Origin: Methylocystis sp.
GTDB taxonomy: Bacteria; Pseudomonadota; Alphaproteobacteria; Rhizobiales; Beijerinckiaceae
Length of the DNA: 64,000 bases
Assembly: GCA_022843405.1 (NCBI GenBank)
Contig: JALHNQ010000003.1
Coordinates: forward strand, 1 to 64,000
Direction: 5' to 3'
Positions within the stretch are counted from its first letter, which is position 1. Every line of letters starts with the position of its first letter. Shown in pieces: positions 46,391 to 55,580 of this stretch. A program made the position numbers and the translations under genes. The notes beneath the pieces were generated by a model. That model worked only from the letters and a program-made list of their open reading frames with translations, did not search any database and was not told the DNA's origin.

Positions 46391-47062
46391 TTGAGTTCCC
46401 CGCTCGCGGCGCTTTTCCTGCGCGAATGGCGCGTCGCGCGCCGCATCGGCGGCTCGGGCGCGATGGGCGTCGTGTTCTTCCTGACGCTCGTCGCGATCGT
46501 GCCCTTCGCAGTCGGGCCGGACCCCAATCTCCTCGCCCGCATCGGGCCGGCGATCCTGTGGATCGCGGCGCTGCTCGCGACGCTGCTCTGTCTCGACCGC
46601 TTGTTTCAGGCCGACGCCGAGGATGGCTCGCTCGACCTTTTCCATCTCGCCGAGACGCCGCTCGAACTGGCGGTGCTGGTCAAATGCGCCGCGCATTGGG
46701 CGGCGACCGGCCTGCCGCTCGTTCTCGCCGCGCCGTTTCTGGGCCTGATGCTGCAACAGGAGATGATGGCGCTTTTGGGCGTCGTCGCGACGCTTCTTGT
46801 CGGCACGCCCGCGCTGACTTTGATCGGCGCGATCGGCGCGGCGGCGACCGTCACCGTGCGGCGCGGTGGCCTGCTGATAGCGCTGCTCGTCCTGCCGCTG
46901 ACCATACCGGTGCTGATCTTCGGCGTCTCCGCCGCGCAAGCCGCGAGCGGCGGAACCGTGCCCTTCTATGCGCCCTTCGCGATTCTCTGCGCGATCACGC
47001 TCGCCGCGCTGGCGCTCTGCCCATTCGCGGCCGCGGCGGCGCTGCGCTATCTCGGGGAGTAG
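46391..47062 (+). CDS. ccmB: Heme exporter permease CcmB
   Basis: Membrane subunit of the CcmABC complex, 223 residues with six hydrophobic helices. The N-terminal LFLREWRVARRIGGSG and the later DGSLDLFHLAETPLE segment are characteristic of CcmB. The start is TTG with GGAG six bases ahead. Normally ccmC follows directly; here the next gene is convergent and unrelated, so ccmC must lie elsewhere. Confidence 0.93.
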   Translation: MSSPLAALFLREWRVARRIGGSGAMGVVFFLTLVAIVPFAVGPDPNLLARIGPAILWIAALLATLLCLDRLFQADAEDGSLDLFHLAETPLELAVLVKCAAHWAATGLPLVLAAPFLGLMLQQEMMALLGVVATLLVGTPALTLIGAIGAAATVTVRRGGLLIALLVLPLTIPVLIFGVSAAQAASGGTVPFYAPFAILCAITLAALALCPFAAAAALRYLGE

Positions 47063-47074
47063 CCTCTCGCTTGC

Positions 47075-47878
47075 TCATCCGCCCCACTTCGCTGGGCGCT
47101 TCTCCAGAAAGGCCGCAACCCCCTCCTTGGCGTCTTCCGCCAGCATATTCTCGACCATCACCGCGCTTGCCAGCGCATAGGCTTCAGACAGCGGCTTTTC
47201 GCGCTGTTCGTAGAACGCCTTCTTGCCAAAGCGGATCGCCTGCGGCGATTTCCTGGCGATAAGCTGCGCCAGCGCCAGCGCGCCGGTCCGCGCGCCATCA
47301 GCTGAAATACGGTTGACGAGGCCGATGCGCAGCGCCGCTTCGGCGCCGATCGGAACGCCGGTCAGCAGCATTTCCATCGCCTGTTTCGGCGCCACATTGC
47401 GCGAGAGCGCCACGGCCGGCGTCGAACAGAAAAGGCCGATGTCGACGCCCGGCGTGCAGAAGCGCGCCCGCGCCCCGGCGACGGCGAGATCGCAGCTGGC
47501 GACGAGCTGGCAGCCGGCGGCCGTGGCCATCTCGTCGACCGCCGCGACGACCGGCTGCGGCAGATCGACGATTTGCTCCATCAGCGCCGAGCAGGCCCGC
47601 ATCGTCTCCGCAAAGAAGGCGCGGCCGCGGTCGGGATCGTTGCGATGCGCCGTCAGCTCCTTGAGGTCGTGGCCGGCGCAAAAGGCGGGCCCTTCGGCCT
47701 GCAGCACGACGACGCGAATGTCGTTCCGGCCAGCGATCGCGTCGAGCCCGCCCGAGAGCGCCTCGATTATCGCGAGAGAGAGGGCGTTGCGCGAGGCGGG
47801 ACTGTTCAGCGTGAGGGTCGCGACGCCGGCCTCAGTCTCCAGCGTCACACGCGCGCTTGTCTCGGCGTCGAGGGTCAT
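47075..47878 (-). CDS. Enoyl-CoA hydratase/isomerase family protein, ECHDC3-like
   Basis: Crotonase-fold protein of 267 residues. The CoA-binding oxyanion loop is FCAGHDLKE and the second glycine loop is AAGCQLVASCDLA. The two catalytic Glu of true enoyl-CoA hydratase are missing: the first aligns with Gln124 and the second with a Gly in TPGVDIGLFCSTP. That pattern matches ECHDC3-type proteins, whose reaction is uncertain. It may be a hydrolase, isomerase or non-hydratase. It stands alone, convergent with ccmB. Confidence 0.85.
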   Translation of the reverse strand: MTLDAETSARVTLETEAGVATLTLNSPASRNALSLAIIEALSGGLDAIAGRNDIRVVVLQAEGPAFCAGHDLKELTAHRNDPDRGRAFFAETMRACSALMEQIVDLPQPVVAAVDEMATAAGCQLVASCDLAVAGARARFCTPGVDIGLFCSTPAVALSRNVAPKQAMEMLLTGVPIGAEAALRIGLVNRISADGARTGALALAQLIARKSPQAIRFGKKAFYEQREKPLSEAYALASAVMVENMLAEDAKEGVAAFLEKRPAKWGG

Positions 47879-47937
47879 CGTTCAGGCATATAAAGCCTGC
47901 GGCCGGAAACCCATAGGTCCCGGCCGCCGCGCTGAGT

Positions 47938-50343
47938 TTAATACAGGCCGCCGGTGCCGCTGCCGACCTGCTGATCCACGTCATGCGGCGTATCGAGCGC
48001 ACGCGGTCCCCCGCCGGACGAATAGGCGTCGGGCGGCGCAGTTCCCGGCTTGAACGCTTCGAGGATCGTGCCCGGTCCCGACGAACGAAGTCCGGAATGC
48101 ACGTCGATGGAGATGAGCTTGATCCCGGGCGGCACGCGGAACGGCGTATCCGGCTTGTCCTTTAACGCCACCGTCATGAAGTCGCGGAAGATTGGCGCGG
48201 CGAATTGCGCCGCCTGGGCATGGCTGCCGAGCGAGCGCGGGCGGTCGTAACCGATGAAGACGCCGACCGCGAGGTCGGGAGAAAAGCCCACGAACCAAAG
48301 ATCCTTGGCTTCGTTGGTCGTGCCGGTCTTGCCGGCGAGATGCTTGCCGACCGCCTTGATCGAAACGCCGGTGCCGCGCTGGATCACGCCCTCCATGATC
48401 GAGGTGATCTGATAGGCGGTCAGCGGATCGAGCACCTGCTCGCGCTTATCGATGAGTTTTGGTTCGAGCTGATTTTCCCATTGCGCCGAATCGCAGCCAA
48501 TGCATTGGCGCTCGTCGTGGCGGTAGAGCGTCTTGCCCCAGCGATCCTGAATCCGGTCGATCAGCGTCGGCTTGATGCGCTTGCCGCCGTTCGCCAGCAT
48601 CGAATAGCCGGTGACCATGCGTAAAAGCGTGGTTTCGCCGGCGCCGAGCGCCATCGAGAGATAGGGCGTCATCTCGTCATAGACGCCGAAGCGCTTGGCG
48701 TATTCGGCGATGAGCGGCATGCCGACGTCCTTGGCCAGACGCACCGTCATCATGTTCTTGGAATGCTCGATTCCATAGCGCAGCGGATGCGCGCCGGTGC
48801 CGTGGCCGCCTTCGAAATTCTCCGGCGTCCAATAGGTGCCGTCCGCCTGCTGGATCGAAATCGGCTCGTCGAGAATCGACGACGAGGGCGTATAGCCGTT
48901 GTCGAGCGCCGTCGCATAGACGAACGGTTTGAACGAGGAGCCGGGCTGGCGCAGCGCCTGCGTCGCGCGATTGAATGACGACTGGTCGAAGGAGAAGCCG
49001 CCGACCATCGAGAAGACGCGGCCGGTATGCGGGTCCATCGCCACCATCGCGCCGGAAATGTCGGGGATTTGCCGCAGCCGATATTGGCCGGCGCGTCCGG
49101 CGAGCGGCTCGACATAGATCACGTCGCCGGCGGTAAAGACAGCGCGCGGACTGCGGCCGGCCCAGCGCATGCCTTCCGCGGTCAAAACGCCAGTCTCGCG
49201 TTCGCGCGCCACTTCGCCGGATTTTTCGCGTCCCGGCTGGAGGCCGATGCGCGCGACGTCGCCGCTCGCGTCGAGCACGACGGCGAGGCGCCACGGCTTG
49301 ACGTCGCCGAGCGCCGGAAGGAGGGCGAGCGTCACGCCCCAGTCGGACGAAATGTCGATGTGGTTCATCGCGCCGCGGAAGCCATGCGCCTCGTCGAAGC
49401 GCACGAGGCCGTCGGCCAGCGCCTTTCGCGTAAGGGCCTGCATCTTGGGGTCGAGCGTGGTGCGGACCGAGAGTCCGCCCTCATAGAGCTTCTTCTCGCT
49501 ATATTGCTCCAGGAGCTGACGGCGCACTTCTTCGGCGAAATAGCCGGCGACATAAGTGTTGGGCGAGAGAACGCGCGGATTGACGCCGAGCGGTTCGGCC
49601 TTCGCCTTGGCGCCTTCTTCGGCGGTCACATAGTCGTCGGCGATCAGGCGATCGATAACATAGTTGCGGCGTTCGATGGCGCGCTCGCGATTCTGAAACG
49701 GATGATAATTGCTCGGCGCTTTGGGAAGCGCCGCCAGGTAAGCGGCCTCGGCGAGCGTCAGCTCATTGACCGATTTGTTGAAATAATTGAGCGCGGCGGC
49801 GGCGACGCCATAGTTGCCGAGCCCGAGATAGATTTCGTTCAAATAAAGTTCGAGAATCTTGTCCTTGGGATAGGCCGCTTCGATCCGGAAGGCGACGAGC
49901 GCCTCGCGAACCTTGCGCTCGACCGAGCGTTCATTGCCGACAAGGAAGTTCTTGGCGACCTGCTGCGTAATCGTCGACGCGCCTTGCATATGGCGGCCGC
50001 CTTGGGCAAGCACGGTCACGGCGCGCATCACGCCTTCGGGATCAATGCCGACGTGGTTGTAAAAATTCTTGTCTTCGGCCGAAATGAACGCCTGCTTGAC
50101 CATTTGCGGAATGGCGGAGCTCGGCAGGAACAGCCGGCGCTCATGCGAATATTCCGCGAGGATTGAACCGTCGCCGGCGTGGAGCCTTGTCGTCACCGGC
50201 GGCTCGTAATTGCGCAGCTGCTCGGTGTCCGGCAGGTCCTTGGAGAAGTAGTAGATCAGCCCTGCGGCGGCGATCGACCCGATAAGGAAGACGATCGTCG
50301 AGGTCGCGAAGACGAAGCCCAAAAACCGTGCGAACATTCGCAT
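47938..50343 (-). CDS. mrcA: Penicillin-binding protein 1A
   Basis: Bifunctional peptidoglycan glycosyltransferase and DD-transpeptidase anchored by an N-terminal helix (about 8-30), 801 residues. The GT51 domain includes SAEDKNFYNHVGIDPEG with the catalytic Glu, and QGASTITQQVAKN. The transpeptidase has SSFK with Ser469, SKN in EHSKNMM, and KTGTT. An OB-like insert lies between the domains. The ATG follows AAGGGTG. It lies 387 bp downstream of amiC. prfB, often next in this group, is absent. Confidence 0.96.
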   Translation of the reverse strand: MRMFARFLGFVFATSTIVFLIGSIAAAGLIYYFSKDLPDTEQLRNYEPPVTTRLHAGDGSILAEYSHERRLFLPSSAIPQMVKQAFISAEDKNFYNHVGIDPEGVMRAVTVLAQGGRHMQGASTITQQVAKNFLVGNERSVERKVREALVAFRIEAAYPKDKILELYLNEIYLGLGNYGVAAAALNYFNKSVNELTLAEAAYLAALPKAPSNYHPFQNRERAIERRNYVIDRLIADDYVTAEEGAKAKAEPLGVNPRVLSPNTYVAGYFAEEVRRQLLEQYSEKKLYEGGLSVRTTLDPKMQALTRKALADGLVRFDEAHGFRGAMNHIDISSDWGVTLALLPALGDVKPWRLAVVLDASGDVARIGLQPGREKSGEVARERETGVLTAEGMRWAGRSPRAVFTAGDVIYVEPLAGRAGQYRLRQIPDISGAMVAMDPHTGRVFSMVGGFSFDQSSFNRATQALRQPGSSFKPFVYATALDNGYTPSSSILDEPISIQQADGTYWTPENFEGGHGTGAHPLRYGIEHSKNMMTVRLAKDVGMPLIAEYAKRFGVYDEMTPYLSMALGAGETTLLRMVTGYSMLANGGKRIKPTLIDRIQDRWGKTLYRHDERQCIGCDSAQWENQLEPKLIDKREQVLDPLTAYQITSIMEGVIQRGTGVSIKAVGKHLAGKTGTTNEAKDLWFVGFSPDLAVGVFIGYDRPRSLGSHAQAAQFAAPIFRDFMTVALKDKPDTPFRVPPGIKLISIDVHSGLRSSGPGTILEAFKPGTAPPDAYSSGGGPRALDTPHDVDQQVGSGTGGLY

Positions 50344-50730
50344 GAAATATCACCCTTAGAGCGGCCGGCGCCGGGGCGTCGGCTAGCGTGTCCGATGTCG
50401 AATACCGTTTCGCGACGCCGGGGAAGGATCCCGGCCGGCGCGCAGCCGGCGCTTCCGGCGATATGCTTCCGGCTCAGATATAGTGAGCGATCGCGCGTTT
50501 TGCGTCGCCTTCTTCAACAACGCCCCTTTGGATCATGCCGCCATTCGGCGCGTTCCAGCGTTGGCCGCCGGCCCAGTGTATGCGAACGAAGCCGGTCACG
50601 GATCGCCGCGACGGCGCAAGCGCATGGCGGCAAACTTCTCACGCCGCGTCCGCGATTCTCTTGGTTCGGCGCCTTCGGCGCCTAGCCGCTCGAGCGTCGC
50701 GACCGTCTCTCTGTGCCGCGATTTTGTGTT
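50344..50730. other. Intergenic region between amiC and mrcA
   Basis: 387 bp with several GC hairpins, for example GGCGCC TTC GGCGCC at 50667. Open frames here have no family features and no ribosome-binding site. It probably contains the mrcA promoter and leader. Confidence 0.45.
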
Positions 50731-51996
50731 TTATTGTGGGCGCGCCGCGCCTGAAGGATTATCGGCGGGCGCTCGCGCCTCTCGGCTGCGCTCGCTGATA
50801 AAGGCGTCTACGGCTTCGGCGGTTTTCTGCGCCGCGTGTTCGCGCCAGTCCTGGGAGGTCAGCCGGGCAAGATCCTTGTCGCTCGAGAGATATCCGAGTT
50901 CGAGCAGGACCGATGGAACGTCAAAGGCTTTGAGAACGACGAAGCCCGCTGAGCGATTGGGATTTTTGTTAAGGGCGCCGACCTCCTTCCAAAAGGAGAT
51001 CAGCGAATGGGAAAACTGCCGGCTGTAGGAACGAGTCTCTCGCCGCGTCAGTTCGAATAATATGTCGCCGACCTCATCGGCATCCGCCTTGCTTTCGAGG
51101 CCGGCGGCCTGATCCGCGAGATTCTCCTTCTCCGCCATCCGCGCCGCTTCGGCGTCCGACGCGCGCTCCGAGACGGTGTAGACGGTCGCGCCTTCCACAT
51201 GGGCGGCGGCGAGCGTGTCGGCATGGACCGAGACAAACAGCGACGCATTGTTTTCTCTGGCGATTCGCACGCGCTCGGCGAGCGGCAGGAACATGTCATG
51301 GTCCCTGGTCAACAGGACGCGCGCTCGGCCGCCCGCCTCGATCTTGTGCCGCAGCGCCCGCGCGAATTCGAGCACGACATCCTTTTCGAGCTCTCCGTGC
51401 CTGCCGGTCGCGCCCATGTCGACCCCGCCGTGGCCGGGATCGATGACGACCATCGGCTTATCCGTGGAGAGCTTGGCTGCCTGTGGCGGCAATATCGCCG
51501 GCGGCGGGTCGGCAGGCTGGCGGCGGGCTTGTTCGGCGGCGGTCACTGCGAAATAGGCGGCGCTGGTCGGGGCGAGTTCGATGACGAGCCGCGGTCCGCC
51601 CGGCGCGACTTCGCTGTCCGCCTTGAGAATTTTAGCCGGACCCGTGAGATCGATCACGACGCGCGAGCGACCCGGCGCGAATATGCCGTAACGGTATGAT
51701 TTTATGAGCTTGTCTCCCGGAGACAGGCCCGCGTTCGCCTCCATGCGAAAAAGCACCTGGGGCAAATCGACGATGATGCGCGGCGGGTTCGCCACCGGAT
51801 AGGCCGTCACCGGCGGCAGTCCCGTAAGGTCGAAGAGCAGGCGGGAGCGATCGGGAAGCGCCTCAATTCGGGAGGCGAGCGCGGAGATTTCCGTCCGCCG
51901 CTCTTCGGCCGCAGCGGCCGGCGCGAGCCAGCCGGCGACCGAGAGCGCCAGAACAAACAATCGTGTAGCCCCTTCGCGCAAAGCCATCCTGCCCAC
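50731..51996 (-). CDS. amiC: N-acetylmuramoyl-L-alanine amidase with AMIN domain
   Basis: Periplasmic amidase of 421 residues (418 from the ATG at 51987) that splits septal peptidoglycan. A signal peptide ends near PAAAAEE. The AMIN domain covers about 35-140, and the Amidase_3 domain starts at VVIDPGHGGVDMG with zinc ligands His in DPGHGG, Glu in GELEKD and His in VSVHAD. The start is GTG at 51996 with AAGGAAGA upstream or the ATG nine bases later. It is paired with mrcA downstream. Confidence 0.94.
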   Translation of the reverse strand: MGRMALREGATRLFVLALSVAGWLAPAAAAEERRTEISALASRIEALPDRSRLLFDLTGLPPVTAYPVANPPRIIVDLPQVLFRMEANAGLSPGDKLIKSYRYGIFAPGRSRVVIDLTGPAKILKADSEVAPGGPRLVIELAPTSAAYFAVTAAEQARRQPADPPPAILPPQAAKLSTDKPMVVIDPGHGGVDMGATGRHGELEKDVVLEFARALRHKIEAGGRARVLLTRDHDMFLPLAERVRIARENNASLFVSVHADTLAAAHVEGATVYTVSERASDAEAARMAEKENLADQAAGLESKADADEVGDILFELTRRETRSYSRQFSHSLISFWKEVGALNKNPNRSAGFVVLKAFDVPSVLLELGYLSSDKDLARLTSQDWREHAAQKTAEAVDAFISERSREARAPADNPSGAARPQ

Positions 51997-52640
51997 ATTC
52001 TTCCTTGAAGGTCCGGCGATACCCGATTTTGGAAGAGCGCCCTTAACGCATCGTTAGCTTATCTGAAAGCCGCCGAACCGGGGACCTTTCTCCGCGAATT
52101 TTTTGGTGAATAGCCGAGCCGGCGCTTGCGCCGACCCGGTGCGATCGATATGTAGGGAGAAAGCTGCGAAATTCTGTGGCGCGATATTTGCCGCGCAGTG
52201 CGGCCGTCGAATCGGGCCAGCGGAATTTCGGGACAGTTGACATCTTTCCGTCGCGCCGCCCAGCGCAGGCCGCGAGGTTTGATCGCCGCCTTATAAAGGC
52301 GTCGCAAAAGGTTTTTTGACGATCTCATGGCGAGGACCGTGACAGGAGCCAGAACAGTGCTTTTCACCGAGCGGCTTGTCCGCGCGGGGGAGCGCGGTCT
52401 CGCCAAAATCACGGCCTTTCGGCTGGTTCGTCATATCTCGGGGACGAGGCGTGACGCGTTTCGTCTTCCCGCCGGCGCCCGCGCCGGACAGCGTATCGCA
52501 GGCCGCAGGCCTGTCTCCCTTATCCTCACAACAAGCGTTCGCGCCTTTAGGCTGCGCCAAAGAGCGGCCGCCGAGTCCCCAACTGGACTCAGGCTTGCCC
52601 CGTCGGCGTCATTGCGCGCGGCGCTGCAGAAGAGTCCCCC
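51997..52640. other. Divergent intergenic region amiC / rne, with probable long rne leader
   Basis: 644 bp with no credible gene; several short open frames are arginine-rich shadows. Near amiC lies a possible CtrA box (52043-52057). The 320 bp before rne are GC-rich and stem-forming (GGCCGCAGGCC near 52500). RNase E leaders are often long and used for autoregulation; that is an inference here. Confidence 0.5.
52043..52057 (-). promoter_or_regulatory. Possible CtrA-binding site upstream of amiC
   Basis: TTAA, seven bases, TTAG: one base off the alphaproteobacterial CtrA consensus TTAA-N7-TTAA. It lies about 50 bp upstream of the amidase start, a plausible position for control of a septation gene. 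The motif is short, so chance is possible. Confidence 0.3.
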
Positions 52641-55580
52641 ATGGCCAACAAGATGCTCATCGACGCCTCCCATCCGGAGGAGACCCGCGTAGTCGTTCTA
52701 CGTGGAAGCCGCGTTCAGGAATTCGATTTCGAGGCTGCCGATAAAAAACCGCTGCGCGGCAATATTTATCTCGCGAAAGTCACGCGCGTAGAGCCGTCCC
52801 TTCAGGCCGCTTTCGTCGACTATGGCGGAAACCGTCACGGCTTTCTGGCCTTCGCCGAAATCCATCCCGACTATTACCAAATTCCGGTCGCCGACCGGCA
52901 GGCGCTGCTTGAGGAAGAGAGCCGCGCCCACCAGCAGGCCGAAGAGGAGGAGCGCGCGCCGCACGGCCGTGATAGCCGCGACGGCCGTGATAGCCGCGGC
53001 CGCCGTTCGCGCCGCCGCCAGTATGAGGGCGCCGAAAAGCGGGCCAACGCCGACGAGGCGGTGACGAGCGAGCCCATCGACGACAGCGTCGCGGCGCCAT
53101 TCGTCATCGAGGACCAGGCGGAGACCGGCTTCGCCGACGCGCCGGCCGCCGAAGCGGAGGCCGCTGTCGCAGCTTCGCCCGACCCGATCGAGACCGAAAC
53201 GCCGACTGTGGAAGCTCTCGCGGTGGAGGCGGAGGCTCAGGCCGAACGCGTCGTTAGCGAGACCAAGGTTTCGCCGAGCGAGGAGGGCGAACAGCCGATC
53301 CTCTCGGCGCAGCATGAGCGGATTTCCATTGATCCCGCCGGGTTTGGCTCGGTCGAGATCGGCGAGGCCGAGGAGTTCGCGCTGCAGGCCCCCGAGCCTG
53401 ACCATGAGTCGAAAGCGCGTCGGCAGGACGAGCGCGATTCGGCGCGTGAGCGCGCTCGCGCCGAATCGCAGGACGAATCCGCGGAAGTCCATGCCCGCGT
53501 CGAAGCTCCGGTTGAGGAGCACGATGAGGAAGAGCACGACGATGAGGAGGATCACGTCGAGCACATCGGCGGCGACGCGATGGATGAAGCGCCCTATCGC
53601 GCGTCCCGCCCGCGCCGCCAGTACAAGATTCAAGAGGTCATCAAGCGCCGTCAGGTGCTGCTCGTTCAGGTCGTCAAGGAAGAGCGCGGCAACAAGGGCG
53701 CCGCGCTCACGACCTATCTTTCGCTCGCCGGCCGCTATTCGGTGCTTATGCCCAACACCGCGCGGGGCGGCGGCATTTCCCGCAAGATCACCGACGGCGC
53801 CGACCGCAAGCGCTTGAAGGAAATCGTCCATGATCTCGAAGTGCCTGAGGGCATGGGCGTCATCCTCCGCACGGCGGGCGCGACCCGCACCAAGCAGGAG
53901 GTCAAGCGCGACTTCGAATATCTGCTGCGTCTGTGGGAGAGCGTGCGTGAACTGACGCTGCGCTCCTCGGCGCCGACGCTCGTCTATGAGGAAGGCTCGC
54001 TCATCAAGCGCGCCATTCGCGATCTCTATGGGCGCGACGTCGAGGAAGTGGTCGTTTCCGGCGAAGACGCCTATCGCGAGGCGAAAGACTTCATGCGGAT
54101 GCTGATGCCGAGCCACGCCAAGAACGTGCGCCCGCATCGCGAGCCCTTTCCGATTTTTGCCGAAAGCGGCGTCGAGGCTCAGCTCGACGCGATGTTCTCC
54201 AATCACGTTACGCTGAAATCGGGCGGCTATCTGGTCATCAACCAGACCGAGGCGCTGGTCGCGATCGACGTGAATTCGGGGCGCTCGACGCGCGAGCACA
54301 ATATCGAGGACACGGCGCTTCGCACCAATCTCGAAGCCGCCGACGAAGTCGCGCGGCAGTTGCGGTTGCGCGATCTTGCCGGTTTGATCGTCGTCGATTT
54401 CATCGACATGGAAGAGAGCCGAAACAATCGCGCGGTGGAGCGGCGGCTCAAGGACGCCTTAAAGAGCGACCGTGCCCGCATTCAGGTCGGACGCATTTCG
54501 CATTTCGGACTGCTCGAAATGTCGCGCCAGCGCATCCGCGCCGGCGTCGTCGAAGGCTCGACGGTGCCGTGTCCGCATTGCGCCGGCGCTGGCCATGTAC
54601 GGTCCACCGCCTCCGTCGCGCTGCATGTGCTGCGCGTGCTGGAGGAGGCGCTTGTCAAGAGCGCGGCGCATGACGTGACCCTTCGCACCCGCGCCGTCGT
54701 GGCGCTCTATATCCTCAACCAGAAGCGCGCCCATCTGCAGGAGTTGGAGAGCCGCTTCGGCGTACATATCACGGTGGCGGCCGACGATACGCTGACCGGC
54801 GCGACATATCACGCGCTCGAGCGCGGCGAACTCGCGACCGGACCGCGCGTCTCGCAGCGCGATGCGCCGCTGCGCGTCGATTCGGTCCGCGCCGAACCAC
54901 TTGAAGAGGAAGCGGTCGAAGACGCCGCCGCCGGCGAAGAGTTTGAGATTGAAGAGGAGGGCGCCGAGGCGAGCGGCGAACCTCGCCGCCAGGAGAACGG
55001 CGGCCGTTCGCGCTTTGCCGCGGAGGACGATGCCGCCTCGCGCGGCCGCCGTCGCCGCCGTCGCCGCGGTCGCGGCGGCGCGCAGGGCGCCGAACAGCAA
55101 GCGCCTGACATAGAGCAGCCGTCCGACGAGGCCCTCGCGTTCATGGCGGCGATCGAAGGCGCGCCGGCGCCGGCCGAAGAGCGGCCTGACCGCCGCGGCG
55201 GCAGACGCGGGGCCAGCCGCAGTCCGGACCGTGGCCCTGGCCGTTGGCGGCGATCCGCGCCTCTGCCGGAGGAATTCAAGGATCCTTCCGCAGTCCTCCC
55301 GCTCGACGAGACGGGTGAAAACGCTCAGGCGCTGATGTCTTCCCGCGAATTCTCAGCGCCGGACTTTCTTCCCGCGGCCCCGGTGAACGGAACCGAAGCT
55401 GCGCCGCCCGCCGAAGAGCGCGCGCGTGAGATTTCGGCGGAGATCGTGCCGCACGAGCCGCCGGCGCCGGAGCCGGCCGTCCAGCGCGAGGCGACGGAAG
55501 TCGTCATTACCCAGGCCGACCCCAACCGTCCGAAGAAGGGCGGCTGGTGGCAGCGGGTGCGCACGCCGTTTGGCGGTTAG
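52641..55580 (+). CDS. rne: Ribonuclease E
   Basis: Endoribonuclease for mRNA decay and rRNA/tRNA processing, core of the degradosome. The protein has 979 residues. An S1 domain begins at GNIYLAKVTRVEPSLQAAFV (residue 40). It is broken after about residue 90 by an acidic/Arg-Glu-rich insert of about 230 residues and resumes at QYKIQEVIKRRQ (about 325). Catalytic Asp543 in AIDVNSG and Asp586 in VVDFIDMEE are present, and the zinc-link CPHC is at 644-647. The C-terminal 280 residues are Arg- and Glu-rich, ending KKGGWWQRV. The insert is usual for alphaproteobacterial RNase E. Confidence 0.95.
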   Translation: MANKMLIDASHPEETRVVVLRGSRVQEFDFEAADKKPLRGNIYLAKVTRVEPSLQAAFVDYGGNRHGFLAFAEIHPDYYQIPVADRQALLEEESRAHQQAEEEERAPHGRDSRDGRDSRGRRSRRRQYEGAEKRANADEAVTSEPIDDSVAAPFVIEDQAETGFADAPAAEAEAAVAASPDPIETETPTVEALAVEAEAQAERVVSETKVSPSEEGEQPILSAQHERISIDPAGFGSVEIGEAEEFALQAPEPDHESKARRQDERDSARERARAESQDESAEVHARVEAPVEEHDEEEHDDEEDHVEHIGGDAMDEAPYRASRPRRQYKIQEVIKRRQVLLVQVVKEERGNKGAALTTYLSLAGRYSVLMPNTARGGGISRKITDGADRKRLKEIVHDLEVPEGMGVILRTAGATRTKQEVKRDFEYLLRLWESVRELTLRSSAPTLVYEEGSLIKRAIRDLYGRDVEEVVVSGEDAYREAKDFMRMLMPSHAKNVRPHREPFPIFAESGVEAQLDAMFSNHVTLKSGGYLVINQTEALVAIDVNSGRSTREHNIEDTALRTNLEAADEVARQLRLRDLAGLIVVDFIDMEESRNNRAVERRLKDALKSDRARIQVGRISHFGLLEMSRQRIRAGVVEGSTVPCPHCAGAGHVRSTASVALHVLRVLEEALVKSAAHDVTLRTRAVVALYILNQKRAHLQELESRFGVHITVAADDTLTGATYHALERGELATGPRVSQRDAPLRVDSVRAEPLEEEAVEDAAAGEEFEIEEEGAEASGEPRRQENGGRSRFAAEDDAASRGRRRRRRRGRGGAQGAEQQAPDIEQPSDEALAFMAAIEGAPAPAEERPDRRGGRRGASRSPDRGPGRWRRSAPLPEEFKDPSAVLPLDETGENAQALMSSREFSAPDFLPAAPVNGTEAAPPAEERAREISAEIVPHEPPAPEPAVQREATEVVITQADPNRPKKGGWWQRVRTPFGG

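Noticed and set aside
52059..52412. Small protein in the amiC-rne gap
   Set aside because: Arg/Ser-rich, no ribosome-binding site, and it overlaps other equally weak frames.
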